Positions 8,811-16,845 of a stretch of DNA of 64,000 bases are shown in pieces. The translations under genes were made by a program, and so were the position numbers. The notes beneath the pieces were generated by a model, which did no database searches, had not been told where the DNA came from, and saw only the letters and a program-made list of their open reading frames with translations. Numbering within the stretch: the first letter of the stretch is position 1; each line of letters opens with the position of its first letter. Location of the stretch: assembly GCF_019797745.1 (NCBI RefSeq), contig NZ_VOSI01000004.1, forward strand, positions 62,001 through 126,000, given 5' to 3'. The DNA comes from Edaphocola aurantiacus (GTDB taxonomy: Bacteria; Bacteroidota; Bacteroidia; Chitinophagales; Chitinophagaceae).

Positions 8811-9560
8811 TTAGATAGGCGTAGCCATAAGGAAACTTCCCTCTCTCACGATAAAATCAAGTGTGGTATTTGTTGTTGTCCTTGCGGTCTGGATCGTAAA
8901 TGTACCTCCCGTGGTGGTTTTTATGATCAGGTCGGCAGTATATCGGATACCCACTGTCGCAGTCGCAGAGTTGCCAAAACCAGCTGCTTCAAGATCATGC
9001 GTTCCCGTGCTGTTAAATACCGTACCGGGAATCAGAGAACCGGAATAGCTAACCCCAAAAGTGGTCGTTGCATTGCCAGAATAAGTATACCGTACCGTCA
9101 TCGGCGCATTGGTACCGCCTGCCCTTTGACCGTAGATCATACCTGTAATACGGTACGTTTTGTTGGCCTCCAGCGTTAAGCTTACCACATTGGAATAAGT
9201 AGGAGAACTGGTGCTTACAGTAAACTGAGCAGCCAGCTCACTGTAAAGAATGTTACTGGAACTACTGCCCCCACTACCACTCAATGCGGTCCAGGCTCCA
9301 TTATAAAAGTAAAATCCCGGTGTATTATCCGTCTGATAGATCAGTAAACCGGTAGCTGGAGAGGATATTGCGTTACGCTGTGCCTGCGTCATACGCGGAG
9401 TAAGCAAGCCTTGTGTGGTACTGCTTACATCCAGTTTTGCACTGGCGCTGGGACTGGCAGTACCTATACCGAGGTTATTCTGGGCGGTCAGGGTATGACA
9501 ACCAAAGATGAATGTACAGACGGAAATCGCCTTACACCATCCGGAGTAAAAATGTTTCAT
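8811..9560 (-). CDS. Secreted protein with GIGTxSP module and beta-sandwich-like C-terminus
   Basis: A 249-aa protein with a signal peptide (about residues 1-26, HTLTAQ) and the shared module (NNLGIGTASPSASAKLDVSS, RMTQAQRNAISSPATG, GFYFYNGAW). After a Gly/Ser linker, residues 107-249 are unique in this window: alternating strands such as TVSTSSPTYSNVVSLTLEAN and YRITGMIYGQR, ending FIVREGSFLMATPI. The pattern looks like a beta-sandwich or jelly roll of the kind found on tail-fibre tips, but I cannot name the family. It is the first gene of the minus-strand surface cluster and faces an outer-membrane barrel gene across a 297-base divergent region. Confidence 0.72.
   Translation of the reverse strand: MKHFYSGWCKAISVCTFIFGCHTLTAQNNLGIGTASPSASAKLDVSSTTQGLLTPRMTQAQRNAISSPATGLLIYQTDNTPGFYFYNGAWTALSGSGGSSSSNILYSELAAQFTVSTSSPTYSNVVSLTLEANKTYRITGMIYGQRAGGTNAPMTVRYTYSGNATTTFGVSYSGSLIPGTVFNSTGTHDLEAAGFGNSATATVGIRYTADLIIKTTTGGTFTIQTARTTTNTTLDFIVREGSFLMATPI
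9401..9486. repeat. 86-bp identical direct repeat, copy 2
   Basis: Partner of 8619-8704, in the same position of the shared module of the gene at 8811. Both copies lie in the same orientation, so recombination between them would delete about 780 bases and fuse the N-terminus of this gene to the Gly-rich gene. Confidence 0.9.
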
Positions 9561-9771
9561 GTAATACAGTAATTTGAGGAGTGAATAGAAGTGTTTTTAT
9601 ATATAGTTGATTGTGTTAATGTAAATGTACTTGAATACGTTAATGTAAAGCTAAATGTTTTTTATTCTAATCATATAATTCAATGCTATTTAATTGTAAA
9701 AAAAGGGGATTTTTCCCCTAAATTAAAGGGTAGCAAGGTTTTGTGATGGTTAGACTTTAACAATATATTAG

Positions 9772-9788
9772 TTCGACAAATTGTCGAA
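9772..9788. promoter_or_regulatory. Perfect 17-bp palindrome, operator candidate
   Basis: TTCGACAA, a central A, then TTGTCGAA: 8-bp arms with no mismatch, 69 bases before the ATG of the outer-membrane barrel gene at 9858. No T-tract follows, so it is not a terminator. Arm length and spacing suit a dimeric transcription factor. The region also holds a near-match to the -7 box, TAATTTG at 9816-9822. The regulator is unknown. Confidence 0.5.
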
Positions 9789-9857
9789 AAATGTCAAAAT
9801 ATTGAAATTAATGAGTAATTTGCGCCACTTTTTACAATCAAATAATCACTTTGTTTT

Positions 9858-10622
9858 ATGAAAAAATTAATGACAATTGTTGGTCTGTCTGTATTTGCAC
9901 TGGCTGCTAACGCACAAGAAGAAAGAGGTATTTACTCTGGTCGTGATGGAAAACGCTTCAGAAACATGGGCGGCGAAAATGCTGAGCATGAATTCCTGAA
10001 ACCACACGCTGGTAATGTAACTGCTGAGTTAGGTTTAACAGGTGGTTTAGGTAATACAGGTTTAAGCCTGAACAACAATGCAGGTATGCTGCGTTTCCGT
10101 TATTTCGTTACTAACGACTGGGCTGTAAGACTGGGTGCTAACATCACTAACGAGTTTGAAAGAACTAATGCTTACGGTACTGGTAGCGCAGAAGGTTTCG
10201 TAAAAGAGCGTAACACAACTGTATTGTTCAACATCGGTGCTGAAAAACACTTCATGGGTACAAGAAGACTGTCTCCTTATGTAGCTGCTGATTTCATCAT
10301 TGGTAACATGAGTGCACACGCTAATGGCGAAGATGCTACTCAGAATGGTACATACATGTCTGGTTACTCTTTCGATTCTAAAAGCATGAACAACACTGTA
10401 TGGGGTGTGCGTGCGATGGTTGGTGCTGATTACTACATCGCTAAGAACGTATACCTGGGTGTTGAAGCTGGTTTAGGATACACTTCTACTACAATGGGTG
10501 AAACTGAATTGACTCAAACATTCAACAACGTAACTACTACAGTTACTAACAAATCTGCTGGTAAATCAGCTACATTTACTCCTGGTATCGTTACTGGTAT
10601 CAGATTAGGTTTCGCTTTCTAA
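9858..10622 (+). CDS. Outer-membrane beta-barrel protein
   Basis: A 254-aa protein with a signal peptide (MKKLMTIVGLSVFALAANAQ) followed by alternating hydrophobic strands typical of a small barrel: GMLRFRYFVTNDWAVRLGANI, LFNIGAEKHFM, SPYVAADFIIG, VWGVRAMVGADYYI, NVYLGVEAGLGYTS. It ends in GIVTGIRLGFAF, with a terminal aromatic residue as outer-membrane barrels need for assembly. Codon use is strongly biased (GCT, GGT, AAC, CTG, AAA, GTA) compared with neighbours, suggesting high expression. The palindrome at 9772 lies just upstream and a strong terminator just downstream, so it is probably monocistronic. It belongs to the general outer-membrane beta-barrel (OmpA-barrel-like) group; no peptidoglycan-binding domain is present. 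Confidence 0.8.
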   Translation: MKKLMTIVGLSVFALAANAQEERGIYSGRDGKRFRNMGGENAEHEFLKPHAGNVTAELGLTGGLGNTGLSLNNNAGMLRFRYFVTNDWAVRLGANITNEFERTNAYGTGSAEGFVKERNTTVLFNIGAEKHFMGTRRLSPYVAADFIIGNMSAHANGEDATQNGTYMSGYSFDSKSMNNTVWGVRAMVGADYYIAKNVYLGVEAGLGYTSTTMGETELTQTFNNVTTTVTNKSAGKSATFTPGIVTGIRLGFAF

Positions 10623-10641
10623 TGTGAAGCAAACCAGATAC

Positions 10642-10676
10642 AAAAAGAGTGCTGTTATGATACAGCACTCTTTTTT
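10642..10676 (+). terminator. Intrinsic terminator after the barrel gene
   Basis: AAAAAGAGTGCTGT pairs perfectly with ACAGCACTCTTTTT around a six-base loop, 20 bases after the stop at 10622. Confidence 0.9.
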
Positions 10677-10699
10677 AATGTCATAGATTTTTGTATATA

Positions 10700-11350
10700 C
10701 TATTCTTTCCAGAGGAAAGGAAACAGGATCACCCCGATCCCTAAAATAAGGAAATTCATACCCAGCATTACCAGCAACAGCATCATCCAGCCCTCCTGCA
10801 GCACATTCGATAAAGCCGCATTAGACAGTTTGCTCAGCATCATCAGCATCACAATAGCAATAGGGAAGCCCATAATAGCCATCAGGGCCGCATTCTGCTT
10901 AGCCTGTGCAGCGATAGCAGATAAGAAGGTAAAGAGCACTGCCATGCAACTTGCACCCAGGCATACGACAGATACAAACATTCCGGGACGCAGCAGGGGG
11001 TAGCCCAGCAGTAAGGAAAATAAGCCCAGGGTAAGCAGAGAGATGATCAGCATCATGACTACACTATAGATCATTTTAGCCAGCAGGTATTGTACCGGTG
11101 GCACAATGGTAAAGTAGTACCGGTTACGGGCAGTATTCTCCTGCAGGAAACTTTTAGCTACCGTATTTACCGTGATGAACAGTTGTGCGATCCAGAATAA
11201 AGCGTTCCAGATTTTAGTCTCGGGTTGTGCCGCCATCATATAGATCACAAACACCGTACAGCTGACATACAGCAATACACTGAAGAATGTATGTTTCTGA
11301 CGCCATTCCAGCAGGATGTCTTTCTTGATAAGAGTTAATACGGTATTCAC
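10700..11350 (-). CDS. ccmB: Heme exporter CcmB-like ABC permease
   Basis: An integral membrane protein of 216 aa with about six hydrophobic helices, starting VNTVLTLIKKDILLEWRQKHTF. This is the classic CcmB start, a cytosolic KKDxxxEWRQK helix. CcmB is the permease of the CcmABC system I cytochrome c maturation complex in the inner membrane; no ccmA or ccmC is in the window. The open frame extends 26 codons further upstream, but that part would overlap the terminator at 11390 and an exact -7 box at 11375-11382. GTG at 11350 is therefore chosen, just downstream of that box, and the resulting length fits the family. Confidence 0.82.
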   Translation of the reverse strand: MNTVLTLIKKDILLEWRQKHTFFSVLLYVSCTVFVIYMMAAQPETKIWNALFWIAQLFITVNTVAKSFLQENTARNRYYFTIVPPVQYLLAKMIYSVVMMLIISLLTLGLFSLLLGYPLLRPGMFVSVVCLGASCMAVLFTFLSAIAAQAKQNAALMAIMGFPIAIVMLMMLSKLSNAALSNVLQEGWMMLLLVMLGMNFLILGIGVILFPFLWKE

Positions 11351-11374
11351 GTGCGATCTGTTTTTCCTGGATTG

Positions 11375-11382
11375 CAAAAATA
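11375..11382 (-). promoter_or_regulatory. -7 promoter box for ccmB
   Basis: TATTTTTG on the minus strand (TAnnTTTG), 24 bases before the GTG start. It supports independent transcription of ccmB and rules out the longer start. Confidence 0.6.
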
Positions 11383-11389
11383 GGTAATT

Positions 11390-11425
11390 CAAAAGAAAAG
11401 GGCCGCTTCTGCAGCAGCCCTTTAT
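11390..11425 (-). terminator. Intrinsic terminator after rseP
   Basis: On the minus strand, AAAGGGC TGCT and AGCG GCCCTTT form an 11-bp stem with one G-T pair, followed by TCTTTT, directly after the stop at 11432. Confidence 0.8.
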
Positions 11426-11431
11426 CATGTA

Positions 11432-12802
11432 TTATTTAAAGTATTTCAGAATGTCATTGGCGTTGACCGCTACCATAAGGATCAGCAGGAGCACCAGGCC
11501 TATGGTCGTGACGATCTCCATAAACTTCTCATTCGGTTTGCGACCCGTAATCATTTCCCATAAGGTAAACATTACATAGCCACCATCCAATCCCGGGATA
11601 GGCAACAGGTTCATTACCGCCAATGCCAGGGAGATAAAGGCAGTGATATTCCAGAACGACTGCCAGTGCCACTCTTCAGGGAAGATCTTACGCATGGAAT
11701 CGAAACCACCCACACCTTTATAGGCACCGGTTTTAGGATTGAAAATCAGTTTAAACTGGCCTAAGTACTGACCAATTTTATCTTTGGCCATAGTCATACC
11801 GGCAGGCAGTGCCTGGATGAAAGTGTATTTTTTCACTTCCATATTGACCTTAGCCATTTCAGCCAGCTCGTCATTATTTTCAGGCAGTCTTAATTCAATA
11901 CCGATAGTACCGTCTTCTAATACTGCTGTGTTTACTGTAGTCAGTGTACCATTGCGGGATACCGATACAGGTATGGTAGTACCTTTATGCTGCAATAATG
12001 CATTTTTGAATTGCATTAAAGTTGATGCAGGTTGGCCGTTTACTGCTACGATCACATCTTTGGCCATGATACCGGCTTGTGCAGCAGGTTTATCTTTGGT
12101 CACCCCTTTTACTACAGCAGGGAATGGTACGGTAAATAACAGTTTACTCTTATTATCTACTAATTGCTCCACAAAGTTAACCGGCAGGGTAAACGTGGTG
12201 TCTTTGCCGTTACGGGTCACTGTAACATTGTGTGCATACAGCATTTTCGGCATCAGATCGTTATAGTAAACCAGTGTTTCACCGTTCACCTTTTTTACCT
12301 GGTCGCCATCTTTAAAGCCCAGCTTATAACCAAGGCTATCAGCTACTTCGATACCTGATTTCAGCTCAGCCATCGGTAATTTTTTTTCTCCCCATACAAA
12401 GAGGATCATAGCATAAATTACAAATGCAGTAAGTATATTAACGATAATCCCGCCCAGCATGATCAGCAGACGCTGCCAGGGTTTCTTGCTGCGGAACTCC
12501 CATGGCTCTGGTGGCTTGGCTAATTGCTCTTTGTCCATGCTCTCGTCCACCATGCCGGCGATCTTTACATAACCACCTAAGGGAAACCAGCCGATACCAT
12601 ATTCAGTATCACCTTTTTTCTTTTTCCATAAAGAGAAAGGCAGGATATTGCTGAAAGGGAAGAGAAAGTCAAAGAAAAGATAGAACTTTTCTACCCTTGT
12701 TTTGAACAGGCGTGCAAAGAAAAAGTGCCCTCCCTCGTGTAAAACGATCAGCAAGGAAAGTGCTACGAAAAATTGTGCAATCTGCACCCAAAGTCCACTC
12801 AT
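11432..12802 (-). CDS. rseP: RIP metalloprotease RseP (site-2 protease)
   Basis: This 456-aa inner-membrane zinc protease makes the intramembrane cut in regulated intramembrane proteolysis, releasing ECF sigma factors from anti-sigma factors, and clears signal-peptide remnants. The HEGGH zinc motif is at residues 22-26 in the first membrane helix. A conserved GGYVKIAGM segment follows, then a TM helix near 115-135, one clear PDZ-like domain (FPAVVKGVTKDKPAAQAGIMAKDVIVAVNG) after a divergent one, and near the C-terminus NLLPIPGLDGGYV, which carries the third zinc ligand (LDG motif). The length is typical of RseP. It lies 27 bases downstream of dxr and is probably cotranscribed, a common rseP-dxr pairing in bacteria. 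Confidence 0.95.
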   Translation of the reverse strand: MSGLWVQIAQFFVALSLLIVLHEGGHFFFARLFKTRVEKFYLFFDFLFPFSNILPFSLWKKKKGDTEYGIGWFPLGGYVKIAGMVDESMDKEQLAKPPEPWEFRSKKPWQRLLIMLGGIIVNILTAFVIYAMILFVWGEKKLPMAELKSGIEVADSLGYKLGFKDGDQVKKVNGETLVYYNDLMPKMLYAHNVTVTRNGKDTTFTLPVNFVEQLVDNKSKLLFTVPFPAVVKGVTKDKPAAQAGIMAKDVIVAVNGQPASTLMQFKNALLQHKGTTIPVSVSRNGTLTTVNTAVLEDGTIGIELRLPENNDELAEMAKVNMEVKKYTFIQALPAGMTMAKDKIGQYLGQFKLIFNPKTGAYKGVGGFDSMRKIFPEEWHWQSFWNITAFISLALAVMNLLPIPGLDGGYVMFTLWEMITGRKPNEKFMEIVTTIGLVLLLILMVAVNANDILKYFK

Positions 12803-12829
12803 GAGAAATTCTGATGTATTAATAGGTTT

Positions 12830-13996
12830 TTAGTAATCATTGTTTTGTAATAACTGCTCCGCGTATGCACGGGCTTCAGTATCAGAGGCTATCAGTTCTT
12901 CCATATTCGGTTTTTCGATAAACGGAAGTTGTTCCATGGTCTGCTCGATAATATCGCTCATTTCCAGGAAGCCTACTTTATTATTGATAAATGCGTTAAC
13001 CACTACTTCATTGGCAGCATTCAGTACGCAAGGCATATTGCCACTTTTGTACATTGCCTGTGTCGCCAGTTGCAGGTTACGGAAGGTTTTGATATCGGGA
13101 TCTTCGAAGGTCAGTGTGCCATAGTTCTTGAACTGAAACCTCGGGAAATCATTCTGAATACGCTGAGGGAATGCCATCGCGTATTGTATAGGTAGTTTCA
13201 TATCCGGCAGGCCCATCTGTGCTTTGATAGATCCGTCGGTAAACTGTACCAGGGAGTGAACGATAGACTGGGGGTGTATCACCACTTCGATCTGCTCATT
13301 CTGCAATCCGAAAAGCCATTTCGCCTCTATCATCTCCAGGCCTTTATTCATCAGTGTCGCAGAATCAATAGAGATTTTAGCCCCCATAGACCAGTTCGGA
13401 TGTTGCAAGGCATGCGCTTTCTTAACATTAACCAGGAAGTTAGGTTTCTTGCCCAGGAAAGGGCCACCGCTGGCCGTAAGGATGATCTTTTCGATCGTAT
13501 CCATACGTTCGCCTGCAAGACACTGGAATATAGCAGAATGCTCACTGTCAACCGGAATAATTGGTACCCTTTTCTCTGCAGCTTTCTGCATCACCAGTTC
13601 GCCCGCTACAACAAGGGTTTCCTTATTGGCCAGACCAATGGTTTTGCCCGCTTCAATGGCAGAAAGGGTAGAGTGGAGGCCGGCATAGCCGACAATAGCA
13701 CCGAGTACAAAATCTACGGTATCCCATTGTACCACCTCGTTCAGGGCATTATGTCCCTCAAATACTTTTACATTCGATCCGGATAAAGCCTGCTTTACCG
13801 TTTCGTATGCCTTCGCATCCGTAACCACTACTGCATTGGGCTGGTACTTACCGGCCTGTTCGATCAGCAGCGCTGCATTGGAATGAGCACTCAGTATCTC
13901 TACCGAAAATAATTGCGGATGAGCATCGACGATAGCCAATGCCTGTGTACCGATAGAGCCTGTTGAGCCGAGTATTGCTAACCTTTTCTGAGCCAT
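12830..13996 (-). CDS. dxr: 1-deoxy-D-xylulose-5-phosphate reductoisomerase
   Basis: This 388-aa enzyme converts DXP to MEP with NADPH, the committed step of the non-mevalonate isoprenoid pathway in the cytosol. Visible signatures are the nucleotide-binding GSTGSIGTQAL near residue 9, LANKETLV, the metal and substrate region VDSEHSAIFQCL, TASGGPFL, and MNKGLEMIEAKWLF with its conserved Glu residues. The length is normal. The ATG at 13996 lies 26 bases after an exact -7 box, giving a short leader. rseP follows immediately. Confidence 0.96.
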   Translation of the reverse strand: MAQKRLAILGSTGSIGTQALAIVDAHPQLFSVEILSAHSNAALLIEQAGKYQPNAVVVTDAKAYETVKQALSGSNVKVFEGHNALNEVVQWDTVDFVLGAIVGYAGLHSTLSAIEAGKTIGLANKETLVVAGELVMQKAAEKRVPIIPVDSEHSAIFQCLAGERMDTIEKIILTASGGPFLGKKPNFLVNVKKAHALQHPNWSMGAKISIDSATLMNKGLEMIEAKWLFGLQNEQIEVVIHPQSIVHSLVQFTDGSIKAQMGLPDMKLPIQYAMAFPQRIQNDFPRFQFKNYGTLTFEDPDIKTFRNLQLATQAMYKSGNMPCVLNAANEVVVNAFINNKVGFLEMSDIIEQTMEQLPFIEKPNMEELIASDTEARAYAEQLLQNNDY

Positions 13997-14022
13997 TTTG
14001 TCTGCTTTTGGGGGGATGTTCG

Positions 14023-14030
14023 CAAATATA
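14023..14030 (-). promoter_or_regulatory. -7 promoter box for dxr-rseP
   Basis: TATATTTG on the minus strand between the glycosyltransferase stop (14047) and the dxr start; no clear -33 element. Confidence 0.6.
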
Positions 14031-14046
14031 ATGATCTAAAAGGATG

Positions 14047-14994
14047 TTAAAGTCCTAATTTTTCGTCAATATAATAATGATTACGCTCCGGCGCGTTACG
14101 AACAATGAGTTCGGCAAGGTAACCAGAGAGGAAGAACATCGTTCCCATCAGTATGAGCGTCAATGAGATATAGAAAGGCGGTCTGTTGACAATACCATAA
14201 GCATCCCACCAGATCAGCTTACAGATAACCATGTAAGACACAAAAATAAAGCCGATAAAAAACAGGAAGGCTCCCAGCAGTCCGAAGAAGTGCATAGGTC
14301 TTTTGGCAAATTGCCCGATGAACTGTACGGTGAGCAGATCCAGGAAGCCATTGACAAAGCGGTTCCAGCCAAACTTGGACACCCCATATTTACGGGCCTG
14401 GTGCTGTACCACTTTCTCGCCGATCTTTTTAAATCCGGCATTCTTAGCCAGAACAGGGATATAGCGGTGCATTTCACCATATATCTCCACACTCTTGACT
14501 ACTTTATAATTATACGCTTTCAGTCCGCAGTTAAAGTCATGCAGTTTGATGCCTGACATGCGGCTGGTTACACCATTGAAGAATTTAGAAGGCAGGTTTT
14601 TGGTAATTCTATTATCAAAACGCTTCTTTTTCCAGCCACTCACCAGATTGAATTTTTCTTCACGGATCATGTGCATCAATTCCGGGATCTCATCAGGGCT
14701 ATCCTGAAGGTCAGCATCCATAGTGATCACAACATATCCGTTAGTCGCTTTAAAGCCTTCATTCAGTGCGGCACTCTTGCCATAGTTACGCTGGAATTTA
14801 ATGCCTTTGATATTCGGATTGGCGCTGCGTAATTTTTGTATTACATCCCAGCTGTCATCTGTACTGCCATCATCCACGAAAATGATTTCATAGCTGTACT
14901 GATGTGCCTGTGCGACACGATCTATCCACGCAGCCAGTTCCGGCAGCGATTCTTCTTCGTTCAATAAAGGTATTACTACAGATAAATCTAACAC
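14047..14994 (-). CDS. Membrane glycosyltransferase family 2, polyprenyl-phosphate type
   Basis: A 315-aa GT-A glycosyltransferase of the DPM1/GtrB group that loads a sugar from a nucleotide donor onto polyprenyl phosphate at the cytosolic face. The N-terminal catalytic domain shows VVIPLLNEEESLPEL, FVDDGSTDDSW, FQRNYGKSAALNEGF and the metal-binding MDADLQDSPDEI. The C-terminus has two membrane helices (FGLLGAFLFFIGFIFVSYMV and FYISLTLILMGTMFFLSGYL). It follows a DUF4199 gene with a 13-base gap and probably shares its transcript. The donor sugar cannot be told from sequence. Confidence 0.9.
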   Translation of the reverse strand: MLDLSVVIPLLNEEESLPELAAWIDRVAQAHQYSYEIIFVDDGSTDDSWDVIQKLRSANPNIKGIKFQRNYGKSAALNEGFKATNGYVVITMDADLQDSPDEIPELMHMIREEKFNLVSGWKKKRFDNRITKNLPSKFFNGVTSRMSGIKLHDFNCGLKAYNYKVVKSVEIYGEMHRYIPVLAKNAGFKKIGEKVVQHQARKYGVSKFGWNRFVNGFLDLLTVQFIGQFAKRPMHFFGLLGAFLFFIGFIFVSYMVICKLIWWDAYGIVNRPPFYISLTLILMGTMFFLSGYLAELIVRNAPERNHYYIDEKLGL

Positions 14995-15007
14995 TTGTTT
15001 GTCGGGT

Positions 15008-15568
15008 TTAAAGTTCTTGTTTGGACATATGCATATCCATCAGTTGCTGCGGTGTTTTTTTACGCAGCAGGAAGGCAATCATCAGTCCGAAAATACTATC
15101 TACCACTACCCAGCGGGCCAGCAGGTTCTTGGCTAATCCCCAGAAATCCTTACTGGATTTGGCCTGTCCCCTCACCATTTCTATCTGCTCCTTGATTTTT
15201 TCCGCACTCATTTTATTCTTATGCGCAAAAGCATCCATTGACTGCTCGTAGGTCTGGAAGAATGTAGGGTTGAAATAATTCAGGTAAAAATAAGTAAATA
15301 AAAGATATGCCACCTCTGCAAAGATGATCGCGATAAATATAGGCTGGAACAGATCTTTAATCTCTGCATATCCACCTAAACTACTGCGCTTTTGCGTACC
15401 GGTGATCACCAATGCAGCGATAATAATAAAGTAAGAAATAAAGCTACCCAGGTAAAATGCAAAAGGATTATAGCTTAGAAAGCTAAATTTGATCCACAGC
15501 ATCAGCACATACAATGCTGCAATAATCAGTCCGGCTTTGATACCGAAGGCAATATTTTTTTTCTTCAT
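15008..15568 (-). CDS. DUF4199-type membrane protein
   Basis: A 186-aa protein with four predicted membrane helices: ALYVLMLWIKFSFL, FISYFIIIAALVITG, AIIFAEVAYLLFTYFYL and WVVVDSIFGLMIAFLL. The GGYAEIKDLFQPIF stretch and overall layout match the Bacteroidota-specific DUF4199 family, whose function is unknown. It has a 6-base gap from the dihydroorotase-like gene and a 13-base gap to the glycosyltransferase, so the three probably form one operon. In many Bacteroidota DUF4199 sits just before a DPM1-like glycosyltransferase, as here. Confidence 0.8.
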   Translation of the reverse strand: MKKKNIAFGIKAGLIIAALYVLMLWIKFSFLSYNPFAFYLGSFISYFIIIAALVITGTQKRSSLGGYAEIKDLFQPIFIAIIFAEVAYLLFTYFYLNYFNPTFFQTYEQSMDAFAHKNKMSAEKIKEQIEMVRGQAKSSKDFWGLAKNLLARWVVVDSIFGLMIAFLLRKKTPQQLMDMHMSKQEL

Positions 15569-15574
15569 AATAAA

Positions 15575-16810
15575 CTAGAGAATTTGGGCTTTTCCGGTAA
15601 GTGTTTCGTTCAGCAATGGCGTGTTAAAGGCAAGGCTGGCTTTGTTTTCCGGTGTCAGCATCCATTCCGTATCATAGTCAAACAGGGTGAAGTCCGCAAT
15701 GGAACCTTCTGTAACAGAAGCCGTTTCCAGTCCGAATATGGTTGCGATGTTCTGAGATAGCAGGGCAGCCCAGCGTTCTGCAGTAACATGCGGAGCCGCT
15801 TTACGCAGCATAGGCCAGCAGCTCTCCAGTGTAGCCATACCGGATTGGGTGTATTCGAATTCTTTAACTTTCGAATCCCAGTCCTGCGGCTTATGGTGTG
15901 TTGCAATAGCATCAATAGTACCATCTTCCAGCGCCTTGATCAGCGCTTTGCGGTCTTTTTCGCTTCTCAGCGGGGGATTTACTTTGTATAAGCTGTTGTA
16001 GGTCGACAGGCTGTCGTCTGTAAACAGCAGGTGATATGGCGTTACCGAACAGGTTACGGCTACACCATCTTTTTTAGCTTTTTTGATCAGGTTCAGGCTT
16101 TCGGCGGTACTTACACCGGAGAGGTGCAGTTTAGAACCTGTATAGCGGGCCAGTTCAATGTCGCGGTTTACCAGTAAAGTCTCTGCGATAACCGGTATGC
16201 CCGGCATACCCAGTTGTACAGAATTAGGTCCTTCATTCATCAGTCCGTCCGATAGCTCGGCCATAACCGGAATCTGTACCACTGTACCATTAAATGCTTT
16301 CACATACTCCAGTGCTTTCTGCATCAGTCCTGCATGCTGCAAAGGCTTCCAGCCGTCGGTAAAGGCAATAGCCCCTCCATGATACATTTCCAGCATTTCG
16401 GCCAGATTTTTACCTTCCAGCTGCTGCGATACAGCACCCATTACTTTCAACTGTACACGATGCCCTTTGGCGCTCTGCTGTACAAAGCTCACAGAACTTT
16501 TTGTAGCCAGTGCCGGATTGGTATTCGGAACAACGATAACTTGTGTAAAACCACCTTGTGCAGCGGCATTAAGGCCGCTTTCAATCGTTTCTTTATGCTC
16601 ATATCCCGGTTCGGCAAAATCAGTCATTAAGCTGATCCATCCCGGGGCTATAAATCTGCCCTTTCCTTCGATGGTCTGTTTGGCCGTTACTTTAAGCGAT
16701 TTTCCAATCTGGGTAACCTGGCCCTTTTCAATGAGTATATCTACAGTTTTGCCGTTGTGCGCAGAGGTCACATCGGCAACCTGAATGTTTTTGATAAGAA
16801 CGGATGACAT
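15575..16810 (-). CDS. Dihydroorotase-like amidohydrolase lacking metal ligands
   Basis: An amidohydrolase-fold protein of 411 aa related to PyrC (third step of pyrimidine synthesis). The fold is clear: VLIKNIQVADV, GRFIAPGWISL, TDFAEPGYEHKET, GVSTAESLNLI, CSVTPYHLLF, NPPLRSEKDR and FGLETASVTEGSIADFTLFD. The metal-binding HxH normally preceding REPG is replaced by MTD, and the catalytic Asp of the usual ATDHAP motif is His (ATHHKP). It may be a non-catalytic DHOase-like subunit or a divergent enzyme; automated annotation will call it dihydroorotase. A start at 16819 would overlap the promoter box, so ATG 16810 is chosen, which makes the mRNA nearly leaderless. Confidence 0.82.
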   Translation of the reverse strand: MSSVLIKNIQVADVTSAHNGKTVDILIEKGQVTQIGKSLKVTAKQTIEGKGRFIAPGWISLMTDFAEPGYEHKETIESGLNAAAQGGFTQVIVVPNTNPALATKSSVSFVQQSAKGHRVQLKVMGAVSQQLEGKNLAEMLEMYHGGAIAFTDGWKPLQHAGLMQKALEYVKAFNGTVVQIPVMAELSDGLMNEGPNSVQLGMPGIPVIAETLLVNRDIELARYTGSKLHLSGVSTAESLNLIKKAKKDGVAVTCSVTPYHLLFTDDSLSTYNSLYKVNPPLRSEKDRKALIKALEDGTIDAIATHHKPQDWDSKVKEFEYTQSGMATLESCWPMLRKAAPHVTAERWAALLSQNIATIFGLETASVTEGSIADFTLFDYDTEWMLTPENKASLAFNTPLLNETLTGKAQIL

Positions 16811-16816
16811 AATGCG

Positions 16817-16824
16817 CAAAGATA
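16817..16824 (-). promoter_or_regulatory. -7 promoter box for the dihydroorotase-like operon
   Basis: TATCTTTG on the minus strand. Only six bases separate its last G from the ATG at 16810, so transcription should start at or next to the start codon. Confidence 0.6.
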
Positions 16825-16845
16825 AACCTTTTGGTAATAAGTGAA

